Counted from the first letter of the stretch, positions 1-7,056 are shown. The stretch is 14,210 bases of DNA from Verrucomicrobiota bacterium (GCA_003219335.1 QHOF01000044.1:8329-22538); one strand, 5' to 3'. Numbers and translations: made by a program. The notes: generated by a model not told the origin, from the sequence alone.

Positions 1-1050
1 ACTCGGGAAATGGTTGCCGAAGCGCTCGGATTAGAACTGCGTGAGGACCCGCAACTACTGACTTCGCTCCAGCAGAGACTTCAAGCACGCGGCATCAAGT
101 GGACGCCGGGGATCGCCCGTCAGGCCGACGTTCCAGAAGGGGCGCAAGTTCTGCCAAATGAAAACGGAAGCGCGCCGGGATTTTACTTGAAGGCGAATAT
201 CAACCCGCGGATTTCGTCGCCGCACCTCTTTGTTCTGCCAGGGCCGCCGCGCGAGCTCCAGCCGATGTTCATGGCGTCTGTGCTGCCCATCTTGCACTCG
301 ATCGTTCAGGTTCTGCTGCCAGTTGAACGGCGAATCTACAGGATCACCGGCGTTGGCGAGTCGGTGGTTGAAGAAGCAATCGGCAACAAGGTTCTCGCAA
401 TTCCGGGAATTGAGCTCGGCTACTGCGCGAGGCCCGGCGAAGTCGAAGTGCGCGTCATCGGGAATGCGGAAGCCATCAAGCAGGCGGACGCCATCGTTAC
501 AGCAGCTCACGGCGATTCGATTTTTTCTACCGCGGATGAAACGCTGGAGGAGGCGATCGTCAAACTGCTCGCAAAATACAATCAAACGCTGGCGACCGCG
601 GAATCGTGCACAGGCGGACTAATCGCGAATCGGATTACGAATGTGCCGGGCGCTTCAGTCGTTTTTATTGCTGGCTATGTTTGCTATGCGAATCGGGCCA
701 AGAGCGACATGCTGAATATCGATCCGGCGCTCATCGAAACGCACGGCGCCGTGAGCGAGCAAGTCGCGCGCGCGCTGGCCGAGCACGCGCGCGCCTGTGC
801 GACGTCCGACTACGCACTCGCAACGACGGGGATCGCCGGGCCCACCGGTGGCTCTCCGGAAAAACCAGTGGGAATGCTTTACGTTGGCCTGGCTGCGGCA
901 GGGTCAGACACGATCGTGAAAAAGTTCTTTTTCCCAACCGATCGCGAGACGTTCAAACATTTAGCCGCTCAGGCGGCTCTCGATCTGTTGCGGAAGAAAA
1001 TGCTTAACAGCGCAGCTGGTCATTCCGAGCGAAGGCGAGGAACCCCGTAG
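1..1050 (+). CDS. cinA: CinA-like protein with C-terminal nicotinamide-nucleotide amidase domain (5' end outside window)
   Basis: The frame is open from base 1, so the N-terminal 70 or so residues lie upstream. What is visible is the end of the MoCF-type (molybdopterin-binding-like) domain with LFVLPGPPRELQPMF, a middle domain starting near YRITGVGES, and the C-terminal CinA/PncC domain with AESCTGGL and TGIAGPTGGS. In this family the C-terminal domain deamidates nicotinamide mononucleotide to nicotinate mononucleotide in the pyridine nucleotide cycle; the N-terminal part is linked to ADP-ribose pyrophosphatase activity in some homologues. Catalytic Ser (in AESCTGG) and Thr (in TGIAGP) are present. 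The last ten residues (GHSERRRGTP) and the stop codon are encoded by a dispersed repeat that begins at 1019, so the natural C-terminus has probably been replaced. Family identity is very secure. Confidence 0.95.
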   Translation, partial: TREMVAEALGLELREDPQLLTSLQQRLQARGIKWTPGIARQADVPEGAQVLPNENGSAPGFYLKANINPRISSPHLFVLPGPPRELQPMFMASVLPILHSIVQVLLPVERRIYRITGVGESVVEEAIGNKVLAIPGIELGYCARPGEVEVRVIGNAEAIKQADAIVTAAHGDSIFSTADETLEEAIVKLLAKYNQTLATAESCTGGLIANRITNVPGASVVFIAGYVCYANRAKSDMLNIDPALIETHGAVSEQVARALAEHARACATSDYALATTGIAGPTGGSPEKPVGMLYVGLAAAGSDTIVKKFFFPTDRETFKHLAAQAALDLLRKKMLNSAAGHSERRRGTP

Positions 1051-1100
1051 CACTGCCTTTTGGTTTAGCCGCGGGATGTCTCGACTTCGCTCGACATGAC
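1019..1100. repeat. REP-like inverted repeat, GTCAT...ATGAC family, copy 1
   Basis: The left arm, starting gtcattccgagcgaagg at 1019, matches the reverse complement of the right arm ending at 1100 (gtcatgtcgagcgaagt) in about 18 of 22 positions; the centre is AT-richer spacer. A related element lies at 4551-4634. The left arm forms the 3' end of the cinA reading frame. Elements of this look, often mistranslated as short ORFs, are common dispersed repeats in several bacterial phyla. Mobility is inferred, not shown. Confidence 0.75.
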
Positions 1101-1110
1101 AGCGGGAATG

Positions 1111-1719
1111 CTAGTAGTCGCCCACGTCCACGGGCGTGCCCACTTTCACATGAGCGTAGAATAATTTTGCGCCATCGGCGGATTGCCGAATGCAGCCGTG
1201 CGAGGCGGGATAGCCGGGCAAAATTCCCACGTGCATGCCCACGCCGTCCTCGGTCAAACGCAGGAACCAAGTCATCGGCGCGCCGACGAAGTGCGTCCCG
1301 CTTGGAGCCGAATCGACGCGGGCGCTGACGCCGGCGCGCACCACGCGGCCCAAACCGTCCACGAAATCGCCGTATATGTTGGAATGATGATTCGGGTCTT
1401 TTTCGAGCACCTTCAGGTAGCCTTGGGGCGATTCGTGTCCGCGTTTTCCGGACGAAATTGGACCATCCGCCGCGAGCTGGTCGCCGATCATGAGGTAAGC
1501 GCGCTGCTTCGGGAGCGACACGATAATGCGCGTGTTGTCTGGCGTTGCCTCTTTAAGCAAAGACTGATTCACTTTCAACGGTTCCTGCCTGTGAATGAGG
1601 TCGGATGCTTTGCGCATTGGTGGTGGCGTCGGTCGGAAAAGGCGTATCTGGTCGCTGATGGAGCACACAAAAGCACGGAGCAAGAGCGCGCCAAGGAGGA
1701 TGGGAAATTTTTCCGGCAT
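1111..1719 (-). CDS. L,D-transpeptidase (YkuD domain), secreted or membrane-anchored
   Basis: The product is 202 aa. A hydrophobic segment at residues 7-21 (ILLGALLLRAFVC) is a signal peptide or signal anchor, placing the enzyme outside the cytoplasmic membrane. The YkuD catalytic signature is clear: a histidine at 163 (GMHVGILPG) followed by SHGCIR at 173-178, with Cys176 as the expected nucleophile. YkuD enzymes form 3-3 cross-links in peptidoglycan or attach proteins to it, using the tetrapeptide stem as donor. The start lies 3 bp after the stop of the upstream lysozyme-like gene, so the two are almost certainly co-transcribed. No clear Shine-Dalgarno sequence is visible, which suggests translational coupling. 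The bases between this gene and cinA are largely the repeat at 1019-1100. Confidence 0.9.
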   Translation of the reverse strand: MPEKFPILLGALLLRAFVCSISDQIRLFRPTPPPMRKASDLIHRQEPLKVNQSLLKEATPDNTRIIVSLPKQRAYLMIGDQLAADGPISSGKRGHESPQGYLKVLEKDPNHHSNIYGDFVDGLGRVVRAGVSARVDSAPSGTHFVGAPMTWFLRLTEDGVGMHVGILPGYPASHGCIRQSADGAKLFYAHVKVGTPVDVGDY

Positions 1720-1722
1720 AAA

Positions 1723-2565
1723 TTAGCCGCCACTGTAGCTGGTCACGCGCCGAAGCCAACCCGGCAACCATCGCGATTCGTGGCGCCGGGGCGGGGAGTT
1801 GTGCACGCGTCGGATCAAGACCGCCCTTGCCGCGCGGACGAATTCATCAACCGCACCAGCGTCCGAATTGCCATGCATGCTTTCAAGCACTTGCAGCAAT
1901 CCCCAGCCCTGGCCTTGATAACGCTCTGTGTGCAGAACGCCTTCTCCCTTGAAGTTCACGTAATCGACGAACGCATAGGATCCCTGTGGCGTTCCGAGCA
2001 TTCGTTCGAATTGTTGCTGCACATTGGCCCGATCGGCAGGCACTGCCTCAGCCAGCATTTTTGGCAACGCGGCTTCCAACCGGGCAATCAGGAATTCGGC
2101 CTGGAGATCGATCGTATCGGCGAGAAACTGGCGTAATTGATTCATCTTGACGCTGTGTTGCGCTTGAAGAAACTCCGCGCGGGAGTTCCACGGGCACGGC
2201 TGTTCGGCGCCTCCCAGGAACAATGCTGGCAATTTTGCGCCGCGCTCTGAGATAAAGCTTACGAGTTTGGGAAAACTTTCCTCGAACGGGCCGCGCCGTC
2301 CTTTCGGATACCAGATGAAATGGCCAATGCCGAGCGACGCGAAGTCTTCGCCTTCGTTCCACGCGGTGAGACCGGAAATTGTTCCATTGCATTCATTCTG
2401 CCAGACCTTTTTGCCAATCCGCAAAACATCGCCGTGCGATAAACTAATGGCGCACGAAAGGTCCGGCCAGAGTGCGATCTTGGCAGCCGCGACCGCGGCA
2501 ACTAAAAAGCCAAAGCGCTTCAACGGGCAGCAACGCTGTTTTCTTGACGGGCGGCATTTATCCAT
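1723..2565 (-). CDS. Secreted protein with a T4-lysozyme-like active-site motif, function unproven
   Basis: The product is 280 aa. The N-terminus has several Arg/Lys, then a hydrophobic stretch from residue 18 to about 32, and a likely signal-peptidase site near LSCA (37-40). I do not recognise a named family for the whole protein. Residues 58-82 resemble the T4 lysozyme (GH24) active-site region: E58, W69-N-E71, S77 and GIGH at 79-82. Counting back from the shared GIGH, E71, S77 and W69 sit at the same distances as T4 D20, T26 and Y18; E58 matches E11 if a four-residue insertion is allowed. The catalytic set would then be E/E/S instead of E/D/T. The following gene, an L,D-transpeptidase 3 bp downstream, fits a cell-wall role. 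The C-terminal half is helical-looking with a basic tail (RRVHNSPPRRHESRW). The lysozyme link is inference. Confidence 0.75.
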   Translation of the reverse strand: MDKCRPSRKQRCCPLKRFGFLVAAVAAAKIALWPDLSCAISLSHGDVLRIGKKVWQNECNGTISGLTAWNEGEDFASLGIGHFIWYPKGRRGPFEESFPKLVSFISERGAKLPALFLGGAEQPCPWNSRAEFLQAQHSVKMNQLRQFLADTIDLQAEFLIARLEAALPKMLAEAVPADRANVQQQFERMLGTPQGSYAFVDYVNFKGEGVLHTERYQGQGWGLLQVLESMHGNSDAGAVDEFVRAARAVLIRRVHNSPPRRHESRWLPGWLRRVTSYSGG

Positions 2566-2623
2566 TAGCGTGCGGCTTTCTGCGGCGACGAATTAAATTA
2601 AAACGGCGCGGAAATAGCATCTT

Positions 2624-3388
2624 ATGAAACGTTTCATTCTAATTGTCAGCGCATCCTTACTTGCATTGCCTTTATTTGGGCAAGAGAAATCAACGCAGCT
2701 CAAAGATCAGAAGGACAAGGTCAGTTACAGCATTGGCTTGCAGATCGGATCCAACCTCAGCCGTCAGAAGGTGGAGGTGAATCCCGATGTGCTCGCAGCT
2801 GGCATCAAAGACGCCATCACTGGTAAACCGCAGTTGACACAGGATCAGATCAAGGACGTCATGACGCAATTTGAGAAGGGCATGGAACAAAAACAAAAAG
2901 AGCTCGGGGAGAAGAATAAGACCGACGGCGCGAAGTTTCTTGAGGAAAACAAGAAGAAACCTGGCGTGAAAACAACCGCCAGCGGGTTGGAGTACAAAGT
3001 TATTAAGGAAGGAACAGGGCCGACGCCAAAACCGACCGACATGGTAACGGTGAATTATCGCGGGACCCTCATCAACGGGACTGAGTTCGACAGTTCATAC
3101 AAGCGCGGGCAACCAGCGACTTTTCCAGTTAACGGCGTTATCAAGGGGTGGACAGAAGCACTCCAGCTAATGAAAAAGGGATCAAAATTTGAATTGTTCA
3201 TTCCGCCGAATCTCGCGTATGGCGAACGGGCGGTCGGTCCCGACATAGGTCCCAACGCGACTCTGATTTTTGAAGTGGAACTGCTGGACGTCAAACCGCC
3301 GCCGACGCCTGCTCCACAGGCTTCACCAAAAGCTAATCCGCAGGCTCCGCCGAGACCTAGTCCAGCGACTTCACCATCGCCGAAATAA
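2624..3388 (+). CDS. FKBP-type peptidyl-prolyl cis-trans isomerase, Mip/FkpA-like, secreted
   Basis: The product is 254 aa. A signal peptide (MKRFILIVSASLLALPLFGQ) is followed by a Mip-type N-terminal helical dimerisation domain (about residues 25-110, with KVSYSIGLQIGSNL) and a full FKBP catalytic domain (about 118-225). Active-site residues are in place: NYRG, EFDSS, GVIKGWTEAL, LAYGER and LIFEVELL. Such enzymes catalyse proline isomerisation and act as folding chaperones in the periplasm. A low-complexity tail of about 30 residues rich in Pro, Ala and Ser closes the protein; this is absent from classic FkpA and may be a flexible linker to the cell wall or an interaction tail. The gene is transcribed away from the lysozyme-like gene with only 58 bp between the two starts, so the promoters must be in that gap. 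Confidence 0.93.
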   Translation: MKRFILIVSASLLALPLFGQEKSTQLKDQKDKVSYSIGLQIGSNLSRQKVEVNPDVLAAGIKDAITGKPQLTQDQIKDVMTQFEKGMEQKQKELGEKNKTDGAKFLEENKKKPGVKTTASGLEYKVIKEGTGPTPKPTDMVTVNYRGTLINGTEFDSSYKRGQPATFPVNGVIKGWTEALQLMKKGSKFELFIPPNLAYGERAVGPDIGPNATLIFEVELLDVKPPPTPAPQASPKANPQAPPRPSPATSPSPK

Positions 3389-3402
3389 TTTCCTGGCAGC
3401 TA

Positions 3403-3480
3403 CTGTTGTAGAGTCCGCTGTCCTCAGCGGATTTCGCGCGCTGGAGACTTGTGCGCTCAGGACAGCGCAGGTTACAACAG
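3403..3480. repeat. Twin-hairpin REP/BIME-like element
   Basis: A 78-bp element begins ctgttgta and ends tacaacag, and its two ends are imperfect inverted repeats over about 28 bases. Each end also contains its own small palindrome: CCGCTG/CAGCGG around TCCT at 3415-3430, and GCGCT/AGCGC around CAGGAC at 3453-3468. It lies between the convergent 3' ends of the FKBP gene and rsfS. Two facing hairpins like this are typical of REP pairs (BIMEs), and the element could also help end transcription from both sides. The rest of the gap (3389-3402 and 3481-3580) shows nothing I can assign. Confidence 0.8.
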
Positions 3481-3580
3481 AATGGCCCGATACGGCGCTT
3501 GCATTCGAGATGAGAGAACGCCGACTTCCGTTTTGATGCCGATCGAAACGCCGTGGGTCGAATCGAAATTGCTCCGCTAA

Positions 3581-3940
3581 TCAGCGCGCCGCTGCCGTTT
3601 GCCATTCAACCCTAGGGGCGTCGCCCCATAAATCTTCCAGGCTGTAGAACGCGCGCTTGTCCCGGTGAAAGATGTGGACAACCACCTGCAGGTAATCGAG
3701 AACCATCCATTGGCTGGCGGGAAATCCATCGATCGCTACGGGCCGCAGCGAATGGTCCTCGCGCAATCGCGTCTCAATTTCGTTCGCGATGGCTTTGAGC
3801 TGGGGCTCAGATGTACCGGAGCAGATCACGAAAAAATCCGTAAACGTCGAGATGCCGCTCAAATCCAGCACGACGATCTCCTCGGCCTTTTTGTTTGAAG
3901 CGAGTTCAGCGCAGGTTTTTGCTAGGTTTTCCGCGGTTAT
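3581..3940 (-). CDS. rsfS: Ribosomal silencing factor RsfS (Iojap family)
   Basis: RsfS binds ribosomal protein uL14 and blocks subunit joining when nutrients are short. The core LDLSGISTFTDFFVICSG, the QLKAIANEIE helix and ASQWMVLDYLQVVVHIFH are unmistakable. The first standard start codon in frame is a GTG at 3871, which would give 96 aa and cut off the conserved first helix. The frame upstream of that GTG still encodes an RsfS-like N-terminus (ENLAKTCAELASNKKAEEIV). No ATG, GTG or TTG occurs there. The best candidate start is ATA at 3940-3938, overlapping the nadD TAA as ATAA and lying 8 nt after GGAG, giving 119 aa. The gene follows nadD directly, the usual nadD-rsfS order. Identity is secure; the start is not. 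Confidence 0.88.
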   Translation of the reverse strand: MTAENLAKTCAELASNKKAEEIVVLDLSGISTFTDFFVICSGTSEPQLKAIANEIETRLREDHSLRPVAIDGFPASQWMVLDYLQVVVHIFHRDKRAFYSLEDLWGDAPRVEWQTAAAR

Positions 3941-4506
3941 TTCGATTGCTCCAAGTAAAGTTTCTCGCGGTGGATGATTTCTTCCACTGCCGGCGGTACG
4001 AGATAGCGAATGGATCGGCCAGAGGCAACTCTCTTTCTGATTTCCGTGGCGGAGATGTCGATTTTGCGACGAACGACCGGATAATTGTGGCTTGGTTGTT
4101 CGCCGGTGCGATCAAGAACAACGAACTGAACCATTTTTTCCAGGTCGGCGAAGCAATGCCATTCTGTGAGTTTGTCCACGTTGTCTTCGCCGATCAAGCA
4201 GTGAATCCCCGATTTACCTTCGCGATGTCGAAGCTCCTCAACGGTATCAATGGTGTAGGAGGGCGGCGGGCGACGCAGCTCGCACTCGTCCACTTCGAAC
4301 CTTGGCTCGCCTTTGATCGCCGCTCGCAACATTGCCAATCGTAATTCGCCCCTCGCAATCGGAGCGGCCTTCTTAAAAGGGGAAATCGCCGCTGGCACGA
4401 AGGTGACTTTTTCCAGCCCGAGCGCCTCGAGAGCGTCGCGGGCAAGAATCAAATGCGCATGATGGACCGGATCAAAACTGCCACCATAAATGCCGATTTT
4501 TTTCAA
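3937..4506 (-). CDS. nadD: Nicotinate-nucleotide adenylyltransferase
   Basis: NadD condenses nicotinate mononucleotide with ATP to give deamido-NAD in NAD synthesis. The 189-aa product is the usual length. The nucleotidyltransferase motif GGSFDPVHHAHL (9-20) carries the HxGH-type histidines as H-H-A-H, followed by PFKK (43-46), SYTIDTVEEL (83-92) and ISATEIRKR (151-159), all standard for NadD. Translation would start at a TTG (4506-4504), directly before KKIGIYGG where other NadD proteins have Met. That TTG is the end of the last unit of a 7-bp tandem repeat. The stop codon overlaps the proposed rsfS start. The product of the CinA amidase encoded at the window start is the substrate of this enzyme. 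Confidence 0.95.
   Translation of the reverse strand: MKKIGIYGGSFDPVHHAHLILARDALEALGLEKVTFVPAAISPFKKAAPIARGELRLAMLRAAIKGEPRFEVDECELRRPPPSYTIDTVEELRHREGKSGIHCLIGEDNVDKLTEWHCFADLEKMVQFVVLDRTGEQPSHNYPVVRRKIDISATEIRKRVASGRSIRYLVPPAVEEIIHREKLYLEQSK
3949..3952 (-). promoter_or_regulatory. Shine-Dalgarno candidate for rsfS
   Basis: On the minus strand this reads GGAG, inside the last codons of nadD. It sits 8 nt before the ATA that overlaps the nadD stop codon. The spacing is what a normal ribosome binding site would have, and it supports initiation at that ATA rather than at the GTG 69 nt further downstream. Confidence 0.45.
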
Positions 4507-4531
4507 CGCTCAACGCTCAACGCTCAACGCT
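4504..4531. repeat. Tandem repeat, four copies of CAACGCT
   Basis: Four perfect head-to-tail copies of caacgct occupy these 28 bases. On the minus strand the unit reads AGCGTTG, and the final TTG is the start codon of nadD. Copy number could change by slippage and would alter the nadD leader. Confidence 0.9.
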
Positions 4532-4550
4532 CAAGATTCAACCTTATCCT

Positions 4551-4634
4551 GTCATGTTGAGCGAAGCGAAACATCTCTGGTCTGAGGTTCTTCGCGAAGC
4601 CTGTCCTGAGCGAAGCCGAAGGACCCAGAATGAC
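4551..4634. repeat. REP-like inverted repeat, GTCAT...ATGAC family, copy 2
   Basis: The element starts gtcatgttgagcgaagcg and ends with an inverted partner, cagaatgac. Its left arm closely matches the reverse complement of the right arm of the copy at 1019-1100. It also contains an internal gtcctgagcgaagccga unit, so it may be composite. It fills most of the space between the divergent nadD and NagZ-type genes, so the promoters for both must overlap or flank it. Confidence 0.75.
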
Positions 4635-4675
4635 AGCGTTGAATACCGAGCGTTGGGTATTAACATTTGCGGCCT

Positions 4676-5806
4676 ATGAAGACCAATTCACTCGGTCAAC
4701 TGATTATGACCGGTGTTCCGGGTCAGGAACTGGACACCAGGACTGCGCAGTTATTTCGCCGGGTGCAACCGGGTGCGTTCATTCTTTTCGGCCGCAACAT
4801 TGAGGGCGCCGCGCAACTACGAAAACTCATAGACGATTTGCGCGACCTCAGTGAAATCGAGCCAATCATCACCATTGATCAGGAAGGCGGGCGCGTTTCG
4901 CGTCTGCGCCTGATCGGCAACGAGCCGCCAGGCGCGCAGCAATTGCGAGATAAAGACGACCTAGATTTGATCAGGCGGCATGGCGATATCACTGGATGCT
5001 TACTCCGGCTCTTCGGGTTCAATCTCGACTTGTGCCCCGTGCTCGACATTTCATTTGACGACGCCGCCGACAATTCGTTGCGCGGCCGTTGCTACGGAAA
5101 AACTGTCGAACAAGTAGTGCGCAATGCCGGCGCGTTTAATGAAGCGATGAGAGGGCAGGGGATCGCAAGCTGCGGCAAACATTTCCCCGGTTACTCGGCT
5201 GCAAGTTCAGATGCGCATTATCAGTTGCCGCGAATTGATCGGACCCGCGAACAACTCGAACAAAATGAGTTGGTGGTCTTTCGCCAATTCATCGGTAGGG
5301 ACGCCCCAGCGGGGCGTCCCTACCATGTCGTGGACAGCATGATGATTTGCCATGGTTGGTATCCATGCTTCGAGCCTGAGAAAACTCCCGCCACTTTGTC
5401 ACGGCGGATTATCACAGACTTGTTGCGCAACGAACTCGGTTTCAATGGTCTCATTATGACTGATGATCTGGATATGGGCGCAATTCTTACCGGCTACCGG
5501 CTCGAAGATACGATTCGTCTGGCCATCTCGGCTGGAAATGATCTCGTCATGATCTGCCATCGCGTTCCCGAAATCGAAACGGTGCATCAAATCCTCCGCA
5601 CCCTGCCAGCCGATCGAATCGATCGCGCGTTGAAAAGTGTGGCGCGCTTTAAGAAAAAACTTACGCCACCCGACGAATTTTTCGAAGCCGCCTTTCGCAA
5701 GATCGATAGCGAAATCTGGGACCTGCGCGTCGCAGTCCTTGGCGAAGAACGGGCCGCCAGTCGTTACGCCGAAGATGGAAGACTCTCGCCGGTGGAGCGG
5801 TTTTAA
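4676..5806 (+). CDS. nagZ: Glycoside hydrolase family 3 beta-N-acetylhexosaminidase (NagZ type)
   Basis: GH3 NagZ enzymes remove N-acetylglucosamine from peptidoglycan fragments during wall recycling. From the ATG at 4676 the product is 376 aa (a TTG at 4667 would add three residues). Seen in order: GAFILFGRNI, the substrate-binding ITIDQEGGRVSRL, KHFPG (168-172), the Asp-His pair in DAH (179-181) that serves as acid/base in NagZ, and TDDLDMGA (262-269) with the nucleophile Asp. The usual KHFPGH has Tyr in place of the last His. Residues 207-217 (GRDAPAGRPYH) are encoded by a perfect palindrome at 5294-5324 and have no counterpart I know in the family. No signal peptide, so probably cytoplasmic. 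The serine hydrolase gene follows 9 bp later. Confidence 0.9.
   Translation: MKTNSLGQLIMTGVPGQELDTRTAQLFRRVQPGAFILFGRNIEGAAQLRKLIDDLRDLSEIEPIITIDQEGGRVSRLRLIGNEPPGAQQLRDKDDLDLIRRHGDITGCLLRLFGFNLDLCPVLDISFDDAADNSLRGRCYGKTVEQVVRNAGAFNEAMRGQGIASCGKHFPGYSAASSDAHYQLPRIDRTREQLEQNELVVFRQFIGRDAPAGRPYHVVDSMMICHGWYPCFEPEKTPATLSRRIITDLLRNELGFNGLIMTDDLDMGAILTGYRLEDTIRLAISAGNDLVMICHRVPEIETVHQILRTLPADRIDRALKSVARFKKKLTPPDEFFEAAFRKIDSEIWDLRVAVLGEERAASRYAEDGRLSPVERF
5294..5324. repeat. Perfect palindromic repeat inside the NagZ-type coding sequence
   Basis: The 14-base arm ggtagggacgcccc is followed by agc and then the exact reverse complement of the arm. The palindrome lies in frame, adds no stop codon, and with two flanking bases accounts for an 11-residue insertion (33 bp). 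It looks like an intergenic REP sequence that has entered a gene. The coding frame across it is uninterrupted, so the protein is probably made with the extra loop. Confidence 0.9.
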
Positions 5807-5815
5807 TCACTTTCA

Positions 5816-6952
5816 ATGCTTCGCAATCGGTCTGCGGCGACGGTTTTGAAAACTACGGGAGCCGGCTTTCTCGCGGCAGTTCTATGCTCGTGCACCGGCG
5901 CTTCGCCGTCCCGGCACAGAATCGCGCAAATCCTTCTACAGTACCATCGGGATGGCAAGTTTTCCGGGTCTGCGCTGGTCGGGTATCGGGACACCGTTGT
6001 TTATGAAGGAGCATTCGATTTCGCTGATGAGACGTGGAAAATCGAAAACACGCCAACGACACGATTCCAAATTGGCTCACTGACGAAGCAGTTTACCGCC
6101 GCGTTGATATTGGAGCTTGCGCAGCAAAGCCGCATTGATCTTGATGCGACTCTATCGAGTTACCTTCCCGACTATCGGTCGGATGTAGGCGATGCTGTCA
6201 CGATCCGGGAGCTGCTAGGACATTCGGCCGGCGTTCCAGATTTCGTCCGCAGGCCTGACATCATGCAGATCTTAAAGGAACCAGCCACGCCGCAAGAAGT
6301 GATTAGTAAATATTGCAGTAACGCTTTGGAGTTCACTCCCGGCACACAGTTCAAATACAGCAATTGCGGCTACTTGATCCTCGGTGCACTCTACGAGCAG
6401 GTAACCGGAGAGAGCTACGCAGAAGGACTTCAGCGATTGACCGCTCGCGCAGGCCTAACGGATACAGGCGTCAGCGGCCCGCGCGCGATTGTGCCTCGGT
6501 TAGCCACAGCGTACGTTGTTGAAAACGGCCACCAAATGAAGGCCCCATACATTGACTGGTCGGTCGCATTTTCTTCTGGTGCCGTCTATTCCACGGTGCG
6601 AGACCTTTGGCAATGGCGCGGAGAACTTCTTGCGGGTCGCGTACTCGGCGAGGAAGGGATAACGGAGATATTTGCAATTCGGCCGTTTGGCTACTCTTTC
6701 GGTTGGCATGTTGGCCGAACTAGCCAGGGGCAACTTCGCACTTTTCTGGCAAGCGACTACGACGCACAACCGGCAACTAACAGCGCGAACCTTTTGCTTG
6801 CTTCACACTCGGGCGATCTTCCCGGCTTTCACAGTTGCATGACGTTATTTCTTGATGGCACTTGGACCGTTATCCTGCTCGACAATCATGATAGCAAGTC
6901 GCTCCCAAGTATCGCTGCAGAAATCATCAATGCGCTTTTGATGAAGTCCTGA
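5816..6952 (+). CDS. Serine hydrolase of the beta-lactamase/penicillin-binding fold (PF00144 type)
   Basis: The 378-aa product has a hydrophobic N-terminal segment ending in AVLCSCTG (21-28), consistent with export and possibly lipid attachment at Cys24 or Cys26, though the lipobox is imperfect. The three active-site motifs of class C beta-lactamase-like enzymes are present: SLTK at 88-91 (nucleophile Ser88), YSN at 181-183 and HSG at 331-333 in the place of KTG. Members act as D-alanyl-D-alanine peptidases, esterases or beta-lactamases, and substrate cannot be read from sequence. The gene starts 9 bp after the NagZ-type gene, which suggests an operon and a role with muropeptides. True antibiotic resistance function is not implied. 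Confidence 0.88.
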   Translation: MLRNRSAATVLKTTGAGFLAAVLCSCTGASPSRHRIAQILLQYHRDGKFSGSALVGYRDTVVYEGAFDFADETWKIENTPTTRFQIGSLTKQFTAALILELAQQSRIDLDATLSSYLPDYRSDVGDAVTIRELLGHSAGVPDFVRRPDIMQILKEPATPQEVISKYCSNALEFTPGTQFKYSNCGYLILGALYEQVTGESYAEGLQRLTARAGLTDTGVSGPRAIVPRLATAYVVENGHQMKAPYIDWSVAFSSGAVYSTVRDLWQWRGELLAGRVLGEEGITEIFAIRPFGYSFGWHVGRTSQGQLRTFLASDYDAQPATNSANLLLASHSGDLPGFHSCMTLFLDGTWTVILLDNHDSKSLPSIAAEIINALLMKS

Positions 6953-6964
6953 CTTGGAAAGAGT

Positions 6965-6990
6965 GCGTGCGGCACGTACGTCGTGCACGC
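6965..6990. promoter_or_regulatory. Imperfect palindrome upstream of the OPT transporter gene
   Basis: GCGTGC and GCACGC flank a centre containing the self-complementary ACGTACGT, 66 bp before the transporter start and 12 bp after the previous stop. It could be an operator or a weak terminator stem; there is no T-run. The site is noted from symmetry only. Confidence 0.3.
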
Positions 6991-7056
6991 GTCTTGACCC
7001 CTTCGACGACTCCAGACTATCCTCCGCTCTCATCGCTCTGCGTTCATCAAGCGAAT

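Noticed and set aside
1004..1270. Short minus-strand frame across the repeat at 1019-1100
   Set aside because: It is translated repeat plus the end of the transpeptidase gene in another frame; no gene features.
1183..2136. Long plus-strand open frame (317 codons) antisense to the transpeptidase and lysozyme-like genes
   Set aside because: The minus strand carries clear signal peptides and the SHGCIR motif; the plus frame has no recognisable domain and is a GC-driven shadow.
3357..3605. Minus-strand frame after rsfS, 82 codons
   Set aside because: It runs through the twin-hairpin repeat and the FKBP gene tail and overlaps rsfS; no family features.
4504..4531. CAACGCT repeats as a CRISPR fragment or replication iterons
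   Set aside because: Units are contiguous with no spacers, and there is no replication gene nearby.
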